Assembly: GCA_025612245.1 (NCBI GenBank)
Contig: JAAXKQ010000012.1
Span: 1 to 64,000 of the forward strand
Length of the DNA: 64,000 nucleotides
Direction of reading: 5' to 3'
DNA from: Ignavibacteria bacterium
GTDB lineage: Bacteria > Bacteroidota > Ignavibacteria > Ignavibacteriales > SURF-24
Part shown: positions 21,533 through 28,851 of the stretch, piece by piece
Layout: each line of letters begins with the position of its first letter
How positions within the stretch are numbered: the stretch's first letter is position 1
Program-made: the position numbers and the translations under genes
Notes under the pieces: model-generated
What the model saw: the letters and a program-made list of their open reading frames with translations, nothing else
Told to the model about the DNA's origin: nothing
Databases searched by the model: none

Positions 21533-22324
21533 ATGGATTTTCAGTTGAAAGACAAGACAGTGCTTGTAACGGCTTCAAGTTCAGGCATTGGGCGTGCAGT
21601 AGCAGAAGCTTTCGTTCAGGAAAGCTGCAACGTGGCAATCTGCGCACGCTCAAAGGATCAGCTAATTAAAACTGCGGATGAAATAAAGAAATCTTCCGGC
21701 ATTGAGCCGCTCTGGTGTGTTTGTGACATTAACACCACAAAAGACATAAACGCAACAATAGACGTAGTCAATAAAAATTTCGGGCATATTGACATACTGG
21801 TCAATAACTGCGGGGGACCGGTGGCAGGGATTTTTGAAAATCTGAATGACGAGGACTGGCAGTCGGCTTTTGAGCAGGTGCTGCTGAGCGTGGTCAGGTT
21901 CAGCCGGGGGATACTTCCAATGATGAAGGAAAGAAGGTGGGGAAGGATCATTAACATTACTTCTGTTGCCGTTAAGCAGCCCCTGGAAAATCTTATGCTT
22001 TCAAACAGCCTTAGAAATGCAGTAATTGGTTTTGCAAAGACGCTCAGCAATGAGGCGGGAAAATTTAACGTAACGGTAAACAATGTGGCTCCGGGCTACA
22101 CACTTACTAAGCGCCTGTACGAGCTTTCAATCAATAAGTCTAAGCTGACGGGCGAAAGCCATGAGCACACGCTGGCTGAAATGGCAAAAGAGGTGCCCCT
22201 TGTACGCCTTGCGCGCCCGGATGAAATTGCCTCGGCAGTGGTATATCTGGCTTCGGAACAGGCTGGCTACATTACGGGCAATACCATTCAGGTAGATGGC
22301 GGCTTATATAAGGGCGTATACTGA
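21533..22324 (+). CDS. Short-chain dehydrogenase/reductase with altered catalytic residues
   Basis: 263-residue Rossmann-fold protein of the SDR superfamily, annotated generally as 3-oxoacyl-ACP reductase-like. The cofactor motif is TASSSGIGRAVAEA (first Gly of the usual TGxxxGIG is Ala), and VNNCGGPVAG replaces NNAG. In the active site the Ser is kept (NITSVAV), but where the YxxxK motif is expected the sequence reads LSNSLRNAVIGFAK, so Tyr and Lys are replaced by Ser and Arg in my alignment. The C-terminus (GNTIQVDGGLYKG) is classical. A conserved SDR subgroup with imperfect tetrads is known; whether it reduces 3-oxoacyl substrates is doubtful. Good ribosome-binding site (GGAG) before ATG 21533. 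Confidence 0.85.
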   Translation: MDFQLKDKTVLVTASSSGIGRAVAEAFVQESCNVAICARSKDQLIKTADEIKKSSGIEPLWCVCDINTTKDINATIDVVNKNFGHIDILVNNCGGPVAGIFENLNDEDWQSAFEQVLLSVVRFSRGILPMMKERRWGRIINITSVAVKQPLENLMLSNSLRNAVIGFAKTLSNEAGKFNVTVNNVAPGYTLTKRLYELSINKSKLTGESHEHTLAEMAKEVPLVRLARPDEIASAVVYLASEQAGYITGNTIQVDGGLYKGVY

Positions 22325-22480
22325 ATAAAAGATTTCAAGCGAAACAAGATGGCTTTCCCTTGATGCCGGTAAAAGTGGAGGCCCTGTTAAAGTTCAGGCA
22401 GTGATACTAATTTACCGATGCAGGCTTTTGGCGCTGAATATTTTGTGAATTATCTGTACATTTGGCTTTCTCTTTAACAA

Positions 22481-24046
22481 ATGATTAAAATGATAAAAAA
22501 GACAGAACTTGTAGTTGAGCCGGCAAAAATATCGGATAAGGAATTTATAAAAAAGCTTGCCTCAGAGAAGCTTCATGTTAATGAAAATGAAATCACTGCC
22601 GTCGTACAGGACAGGCGCTCACTGGATGCCCGCAGCAGAAGGCCCGTTTACAGGATATCTTCCGTTGTATACCTTAATGAAGTTCCCGAAGAAGTCTATC
22701 CAAGGATAAACTATGAGCCGGTAAAGGGGAAAAAGCAGGTAATAATAGTCGGATTTGGTCCTGCGGGAATGTTTGCCGCCTTAAGGTTAATTGAGCTCGG
22801 TATAAAGCCGGTAATCCTGGAAAGGGGCAAGGATGTGCAGTCAAGAAGACGGGACTTAAGGGCCATACAGCAGTTCAGCATCGTGGATCCTGATTCGAAT
22901 TACTGCTTTGGTGAAGGAGGGGCCGGAACATACAGCGACGGCAAGTTATATACAAGATCCAACAAAAGGGGAGACATAAAAAAAATTCTCGGTCTTTTGG
23001 TTCAGCACGGTGCCGATGAAAGCATAATGATTGAAGCCCACCCGCACATCGGATCGAACAAGCTTCCAAGAATAGTCCAGGCAATAAGGGAAACAGTAAT
23101 TAATTGCGGTGGCGAGGTTCACTTTAATTCAAAAGTTACGGATTTTATCTTAAGGGAAAATAAAATCTCGGGCGTAGTTGTCAACGGGGAATTAGAGGTG
23201 ATGGGGGATGCAGTAATCCTGGCTACCGGGCATTCGGCAAGGGACATATTTTACCTCCTAAAAAAACATGACCTTTCTCTTGAGGCAAAACCATTTGCAA
23301 TGGGAGTTAGAATTGAACACCCGCAGCATATAATAGATGAGATCCAGTACCATGCAAAAGAAAGAAACCCCCTGTTGCCCGCGGCAAGCTATAGCCTGAC
23401 CTGCCGGGTAGGGGACCGCGGAGTCTTTTCCTTCTGCATGTGCCCGGGCGGAATAATTATTCCTGCCTCAACGGGACAGGAGGAACTGGTCCTGAACGGC
23501 ATGTCTGTCTCAAGGCGCGATTCAAAGTACGCTAATTCAGGCTTTGTCGTCACTGTAAACGAAGAGGACTGGGTAAAGTATTCCGCTCATGGTGCTTTTG
23601 CAGGTCTGATGTACCAGATGGAAGTAGAGAAGATGGCTTTCCTTGCCGGAGGCAGTACGCAAAGGGCGCCGGCGCAGAGGATAACTGATTTTGTTAAGGG
23701 GAAGGTTTCCGGAAGCCTTCCCGGAACATCCTATATCCCGGGAGTTACCCCCGCAGCACTGCATGAAATGCTCCCGCCGGTAATTTCAAAAGGCCTTAAA
23801 GGCGCCTTGATTGAATCCGGAAAGAAAATGAGGGGCTACTTTACCGAAGAAGCCCAGTTCCTTGCCGCAGAGACGAGGACCAGTTCCCCCATACGCGTTC
23901 CAAGGGACGAGGAGACTTTCATGCACGTGAGCCTTGCCGGGCTTTTCCCGAGCGGGGAGGGAGCCGGGTACGCCGGCGGAATTGTTTCGGCTGCAATGGA
24001 TGGTGAAAATTCCGCAACGGCAGCGGCAAAATATATAAAAATATAG
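22481..24046 (+). CDS. FAD-dependent dehydrogenase (COG2509-like flavoprotein)
   Basis: 521-residue cytoplasmic flavoprotein. An N-terminal domain of about 85 residues (with ARSRRPVYRISSVV) precedes the dinucleotide-binding motif VGFGPAGMFAALRL and a FAD motif ILERGKDVQ. CFGEGGAGTYSDGKLYTR is characteristic of this uncharacterised dehydrogenase family; a second FAD signature, ILATGHSARD, lies in the middle, and GEGAGYAGGIVSAAMDG closes the fold. The physiological substrate is unknown. ATG at 22490 (MIKKTEL) is an alternative start. It stands between an SDR gene and a thioredoxin-like gene; no operon is proven. Confidence 0.85.
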   Translation: MIKMIKKTELVVEPAKISDKEFIKKLASEKLHVNENEITAVVQDRRSLDARSRRPVYRISSVVYLNEVPEEVYPRINYEPVKGKKQVIIVGFGPAGMFAALRLIELGIKPVILERGKDVQSRRRDLRAIQQFSIVDPDSNYCFGEGGAGTYSDGKLYTRSNKRGDIKKILGLLVQHGADESIMIEAHPHIGSNKLPRIVQAIRETVINCGGEVHFNSKVTDFILRENKISGVVVNGELEVMGDAVILATGHSARDIFYLLKKHDLSLEAKPFAMGVRIEHPQHIIDEIQYHAKERNPLLPAASYSLTCRVGDRGVFSFCMCPGGIIIPASTGQEELVLNGMSVSRRDSKYANSGFVVTVNEEDWVKYSAHGAFAGLMYQMEVEKMAFLAGGSTQRAPAQRITDFVKGKVSGSLPGTSYIPGVTPAALHEMLPPVISKGLKGALIESGKKMRGYFTEEAQFLAAETRTSSPIRVPRDEETFMHVSLAGLFPSGEGAGYAGGIVSAAMDGENSATAAAKYIKI

Positions 24047-24129
24047 TTTGTCCTAAATTCCGGAATACGTATTTTAAGGGAAATAATTTCATAAATTAAT
24101 TCTTCAGAATAGTAAAAAGAGGAGTTGCC

Positions 24130-24642
24130 TTGAAAACAATTAAAGTAATCTTTTTATCTTTCCTGCTCTTTTCTTTCGTATCGGGTTATGCACATGAAGG
24201 CGGCAAGAAAAAGGTGGAGAAAAAGACTTCAGACGTCGAAAAGTTTGATCCCAAAAGGGATGCCGCCAAGGACATTGAAAACGCGGTTAAAGAAGCAAAG
24301 AAATCGGGAAAGAATATTCTTCTAGACGTGGGCGGCGAGTGGTGCCCGTGGTGCCGCGCTCTCGGCAAGCTTTTTGCGGAAAATAAGGATATTGCCTCCT
24401 ACATGAAAGAAAACTACGTGGTTGTTAAAGTAAATTACAGCCCCGAGAACAAAAACCAGGAAGTCCTTTCAAAATACCCGAAAATTACCGGCTACCCTCA
24501 CCTCTTTGTGCTCGACAAAGACGGGAAGCTCCTGCACTCACAGGAAACCGGAGCCTTGGAAAAGGGAAAAGGCCACGATCCGGAAAAAGTGCTGAGTTTT
24601 CTGAAGGAGTGGGCCCCTAAAAATGAAAAGAAGGCAAGCTGA
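24130..24642 (+). CDS. Secreted thioredoxin-like protein (CPWC motif)
   Basis: 170-residue protein with a signal peptide (KVIFLSFLLFSFVSGYA) and a thioredoxin fold. The redox motif is GGEWCPWCRALGKLF, followed by a cis-proline region TGYPHLFVLDKDGKLL. It is probably a periplasmic disulfide-handling protein of the thioredoxin_7 type. Starts at TTG 24130 after AGAGGAG; no in-frame ATG gives a better signal peptide. A strong terminator follows at 24711. Confidence 0.85.
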   Translation: MKTIKVIFLSFLLFSFVSGYAHEGGKKKVEKKTSDVEKFDPKRDAAKDIENAVKEAKKSGKNILLDVGGEWCPWCRALGKLFAENKDIASYMKENYVVVKVNYSPENKNQEVLSKYPKITGYPHLFVLDKDGKLLHSQETGALEKGKGHDPEKVLSFLKEWAPKNEKKAS

Positions 24643-24710
24643 TTTTTCCCTTTCTTCCGGAAAGTGTTCAGATGTTTAAGAGTTTATAATTAGTCATAAA
24701 ACATGAGCCT

Positions 24711-24760
24711 CAGGCGGCTGATAAAAAAGAATTCTTTTTTTTCAGCCGCCTGCTTTTTTA
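24711..24760 (+). terminator. Intrinsic terminator between convergent genes
   Basis: Perfect 11-bp stem CAGGCGGCTGA (24711-24721) / TCAGCCGCCTG (24742-24752), with a further A/T-paired inner arm around GAATTC, then CTTTTTTATA on the plus strand. It ends transcription of the thioredoxin-like gene. It may also act for the minus-strand gene, but that side lacks a good U run. Confidence 0.85.
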
Positions 24761-27700
24761 TACGGGTAAAGCCGTGAGGTTTGCCTTCAGGTTGTTTAGC
24801 TTGTATTCGGAGCTGTCGGAAATTTCCTTTAGGTAACGGTTCAGGTAGTAGCTGTCCTTTATGTAGCTTAAAAGGGCAGTAGTGTTATTATCCTTTATAT
24901 CTTCAAGCCCGCACATGTAATTCATGATTCTTAGCGTAAGGCGCCAGTTTCCCAGCTCCTCAAGGTTTTCCTTGCTGTAGTACCATTCGCCTTCAAAATA
25001 GTTTACGCCGATAAAGGATTTTACTTCCTCGTCGCCAAGGAGCCTTTCAATCATTTCTCTTTCTTCCTTTTCAAGCTCGGTCATGGATGAAACCTTGTTG
25101 TCTGTTGCTTTTTCCGTGGCTTTGGAAGTGCTTCCTTTCTCACCCGGAGCCGTCTGTGGCTGACCGGACTTTCTTGCCAGGGAGGATTTATTCTTAATCA
25201 GCACTCTTATTAGCTTAACAACCTGGTCAATTTCATAAGAGCTTCTTCCCAGGCGGCTAAGGACCTGTGTAAGCGGCTTTATTAAGTACAATTCGTCAAA
25301 AAGCTCAATCGTACGCACGCCGTTGTCCTCTTTTTGCCTTAACATGCCAATGTCTTTAAGGCACAGCCACAGAGCGTAAATTAAAAGGTTTCTTGGATAA
25401 TTGGAGTCCTTGCTAAGAAGAAGTGAATTCCTAAAGTCGTTTGTAACAGCCTCGTTTTCAACAATTATTTCGTTTTCCAGGAGCATTTCATTTATGGATT
25501 TAATAGCATATAACCCGTTTCTGAAGTTGTTTGTAAGAGTCGGTACGATGCCGTTAGCCTGAATTTGATCTTTGACTTGGTTGATGAAAAATTCATACTG
25601 GTTAATTATGGGCTTCAGAGCTCTTTCTTCGTCCTTGAGTTCTTTTTCTTTTACAAAAATTTCAGTAACCAGTTCAATTGATTTATTGTCAAAAAGGTTC
25701 AGCATGGCTTCGTGTACTGAAGAGAGCCTGAGCTCAATTACGGTCTGTTCAATGCTTGGCACACCTGCGCCGTTAAGAGTTCTCCATATCTCTTCGTATT
25801 CTCCCGTTGCGTCATAAACCTCCCTGAAATCCAGGAACACGTTGTACTTAAAAGGCTTCAGGTGAATGAAAAGTCCCTTTTCTCCCATCTCGCGCCCGAG
25901 CCTGATGTATTCCAGGTTGGCTACAAGGTCGCGGTATATATAGAAAAATTTGTCCTCTGTCTTAAGCCCCAGGGCAGGGGCGAGGCTTGAATAAATTGTC
26001 GTCCTTTCTTCTCCTCCGTTGCCCGTAGGAACGGATTTTCCCGTGGTGCGGTTGATCCAGCCCGTGGTTTCGGAGAATTTATTGTTATAGACGACTATTG
26101 CCTTTTCATCGCCGAACTTGTTCGTATAGGCAAAGACGTTCTGGTTGACGTTTCCGTCACTTGTGTAGAAGTCGTAGAACCAAAAATTGTCCACCTGGCT
26201 GAACATGTATCTTTTTTTCATTAAGGGGAATATCTCGCGCCTGTGGCGGTCGACTAGGTATTCATTTATAAACTCGTTATAGTACGCTCTCTTGTATTCC
26301 ATCCCGTATTTTTCAGAATAGCCTTCAATCTGCCCGTGAGCGAACATGGGCAGGCCTGGTAGTGTAACCATGAGCGTGGCCACACCGAAATACTTGTCGT
26401 CAGTTCCGAACTGCCTTATTGCGGTTTCCTCGTCGGGGTTGCTCATAAAGTTAACGTAGCGCTTTAGTATTTCGGGATTAAATTCGAGCGTACTGGAAAT
26501 AACCTTGCGGTACTTTTCGTTTTCCTCTTTCATCATCATGTGCATAAATGCGCTGTTATAGACGCGGTGCATGCCGAGAGTGCGCACGAAGTAGCCTTCC
26601 ATGAGCCAGAAGGCTTCAGCCAGAAGCAGCGTGTCCGGCATCTCCTCGTTTATTCTGTCGACCACTTCACGCCAGAACTCTTTTGGGAAGAGCTGATCGA
26701 ACTCTTCCTGCCTCAGTCCGTAATCGCTGCGAGATGGAATGTCGCCTCCTGAACCCGGCTGCGGGTACCACAGGCGGTGGAAGTGTCTTTTTGCAAGCGT
26801 CATTGCGGCGTCAAAACGGATGATGGAGGTCTTTCTGGCTACGTGGAATATAGTCTGAATTACAGCCTCCCTGACGTAATCTTTCAGCATGTCCAACTGT
26901 GCCGTATCATTCCAGGGCATGTTGGTCCCGTCGTTGCCGTGGTAAATATAGCGGACTTCCCCCGTATTGTTATCAATTCTCTGAAAAACAACGGCTGCAT
27001 CCGTCTTAGTCCAGTATCCGTCCTCAATCCTTAGCTGTACGCTTGGGTCTTCGGACAAGTCAGGCCCGGTAAACCTGTAATTAGGGAAGGGGCTGTAGGG
27101 AGTCTGGATGAAGTAATCCGGGTGCTCTACGACCCACTTGGAAAAAATGCCCATGTGGTTTGGAACCATGTCACTTGCAAGCCTGATTCCTCTTTGCCGG
27201 CACCTGTAGTTCAGGTTCTGAAATGCGTGCTCTCCGCCTAAGTCGTATGCAATCATGTAATCATAGACGGAATAAGCCGATGGCACAGCTTCGGGGTTAC
27301 CCGTAAGCTGCTTAATTCTTTGTGAGGCACGGCTTCTTTCCCAGAGGCCAATGAGCCATAGCCCCGTAAAATTGAAGCCCGCCAGCATGTCCAGCTCCTC
27401 GTCGGGTATCTGGTCGAGGTGGGCTATATGCCTGCCGTATTTTCTTGAAAGCTGGTCGAGCCATACGTAAACATTCTTTGCCAGCAGCACAACCTGGGGC
27501 ATCCAGTGTACATCGGGAGTAAACCTTTCCGCCTCAAGGAAATCAAGGTGAGCGTCTTTGCCGTACCTGTAGCCCGACTTTCCGAGTGTAAGAAAATCCA
27601 AGTCACCCGCTCCTGACTTATACCGGGGAACGGCCGTAGGTGCTCCGCCGCCGCCGCCGAAAGCCCCAAGCCTGGCATCTTCCTTTATCATGTCCATGCC

Positions 27701-28495
27701 GCGAAGTAGCTTATCCAGGTATCTCAAGTCGAGAATAATCGACCAGCGGTTGGAGATAAACTTCAGCTGTTCTTCCAGGCTTTCCGGGTTTGCAATTATT
27801 GGCGTCCTCAGCAGGTCAAATATCGCCTGGTCGTCCGGTCCGTACTTCTTTTCTCCCATAAAGAAGTCTTCAAGCTGGTTGATAATCCTGGAATATGGGG
27901 TAAGAACCGTGAGTTCCTCGTCGCTGAAGAGTTCCTTAAAATCCCTGTTTGCCGGATTATAATTGGCAAAGAAAAGGAGCATCATCTCCTCCAGGACTAT
28001 TTCGGAGTTGGGCTTGCCCTCGTGGTAATTCCCGAGGTATTCTTCCGGGTCCTGATGATCTTTGTAGACTTCCATGGGTGGAAACTGCCTTACAAAACTA
28101 AGGAGTGTTCTTTTAAGCTCTTCCTCGCCTGAATTTTTCCTTACGAATTCCAGTGCTCTTCTGAAAACCTCCGGGTTGGCCTTCAGTTCATATTGACGCA
28201 ATACGTAGTGGTATATTTCATCCAGCAGTCCCATGGCGTTAATCTGTCCTGCCCTTAGAAAGTTCTCCGGCTTTCGGTTCTCGTTTAGTTTCTGGGCAAA
28301 AACGCGCGAAGCGTGGAAATTTGCAAAAATAACGTTCCCGTTAAAAGAGAAGATTGATTCATCAAATTTGTATTTATCACGTACTCTTTTTGAAATATGG
28401 AATTCAAAGCCTCGTTGCAAAGTGTGGATTTTTTCCGGTAGTCCGCCTTCCATCAGGCATACAGGGATGTTCAAAATCCCATCTTTTTTCTGCAT
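24758..28495 (-). CDS. Very large GH13 (alpha-amylase family) protein
   Basis: About 1245 residues, two to three times a normal alpha-amylase. The start chosen is ATG 28495 (MQKKDGILNIPV), preceded by ACAGGAA; a GTG at 28510 would add five residues. No signal peptide, so probably cytoplasmic. After about 400 residues of helical N-terminal sequence come the GH13 regions: I as SDMVPNHMG (about residue 447), II as IIRFDAAMTLAK with the nucleophile Asp (about 560), III as LLLAEAFWLMEG with the acid/base Glu (about 628), and IV as NFMSNPDEETA (about 685), where the usual NHD is NPD. HGQIEGYSEKYG follows. The last 400 residues are helical and contain a Ser/Thr/Lys linker (KSGQPQTAPGEKGSTSKATE). Action on stored glycogen or maltodextrin is likely but unproven. 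Confidence 0.88.
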   Translation of the reverse strand: MQKKDGILNIPVCLMEGGLPEKIHTLQRGFEFHISKRVRDKYKFDESIFSFNGNVIFANFHASRVFAQKLNENRKPENFLRAGQINAMGLLDEIYHYVLRQYELKANPEVFRRALEFVRKNSGEEELKRTLLSFVRQFPPMEVYKDHQDPEEYLGNYHEGKPNSEIVLEEMMLLFFANYNPANRDFKELFSDEELTVLTPYSRIINQLEDFFMGEKKYGPDDQAIFDLLRTPIIANPESLEEQLKFISNRWSIILDLRYLDKLLRGMDMIKEDARLGAFGGGGGAPTAVPRYKSGAGDLDFLTLGKSGYRYGKDAHLDFLEAERFTPDVHWMPQVVLLAKNVYVWLDQLSRKYGRHIAHLDQIPDEELDMLAGFNFTGLWLIGLWERSRASQRIKQLTGNPEAVPSAYSVYDYMIAYDLGGEHAFQNLNYRCRQRGIRLASDMVPNHMGIFSKWVVEHPDYFIQTPYSPFPNYRFTGPDLSEDPSVQLRIEDGYWTKTDAAVVFQRIDNNTGEVRYIYHGNDGTNMPWNDTAQLDMLKDYVREAVIQTIFHVARKTSIIRFDAAMTLAKRHFHRLWYPQPGSGGDIPSRSDYGLRQEEFDQLFPKEFWREVVDRINEEMPDTLLLAEAFWLMEGYFVRTLGMHRVYNSAFMHMMMKEENEKYRKVISSTLEFNPEILKRYVNFMSNPDEETAIRQFGTDDKYFGVATLMVTLPGLPMFAHGQIEGYSEKYGMEYKRAYYNEFINEYLVDRHRREIFPLMKKRYMFSQVDNFWFYDFYTSDGNVNQNVFAYTNKFGDEKAIVVYNNKFSETTGWINRTTGKSVPTGNGGEERTTIYSSLAPALGLKTEDKFFYIYRDLVANLEYIRLGREMGEKGLFIHLKPFKYNVFLDFREVYDATGEYEEIWRTLNGAGVPSIEQTVIELRLSSVHEAMLNLFDNKSIELVTEIFVKEKELKDEERALKPIINQYEFFINQVKDQIQANGIVPTLTNNFRNGLYAIKSINEMLLENEIIVENEAVTNDFRNSLLLSKDSNYPRNLLIYALWLCLKDIGMLRQKEDNGVRTIELFDELYLIKPLTQVLSRLGRSSYEIDQVVKLIRVLIKNKSSLARKSGQPQTAPGEKGSTSKATEKATDNKVSSMTELEKEEREMIERLLGDEEVKSFIGVNYFEGEWYYSKENLEELGNWRLTLRIMNYMCGLEDIKDNNTTALLSYIKDSYYLNRYLKEISDSSEYKLNNLKANLTALPV

Positions 28496-28623
28496 AAATA
28501 TTCCTGTCACTTGTAATTAGAAGAAAAATAAAGCCCTCTTCACTGGCAAAAAATCTTAGTCGCAATGCCCTTTAAGATGCATTGCTGCTAATATATCAAT
28601 TAAACATACCTCGAATGAAAATC

Positions 28624-28671
28624 AATTAACAATAAATTACCAAATTCCTGCCTAACTATCTATTGTTAATT
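28624..28671. promoter_or_regulatory. Inverted repeat in the divergent amylase-mutS intergenic region
   Basis: Perfect 11-bp inverted repeat AATTAACAATA (28624-28634) / TATTGTTAATT (28661-28671), 26 bases apart, in the 356-base AT-rich gap between the minus-strand GH13 gene and plus-strand mutS. It may be an operator or a weak hairpin. The rest of this gap (28496-28851) shows no gene, RNA or terminator that I can support; AAATAAAGG just before ATG 28852 is the mutS ribosome-binding region. Confidence 0.4.
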
Positions 28672-28851
28672 ATTCATGAAAGCCTGCATAAAGACGAAAA
28701 GGAATCCGCTTCGCCTTTCCCGGTGAAAGGTTATCCGGAACAATGGAGAATATATCCGAAAATAGTTACTTTAAGGGGAGCTAATAAGCCTCTTAAAAAT
28801 TGATATTATTTGCATATTAAAGTATATTTTTGAATAAAAAATAAAGGTTTT

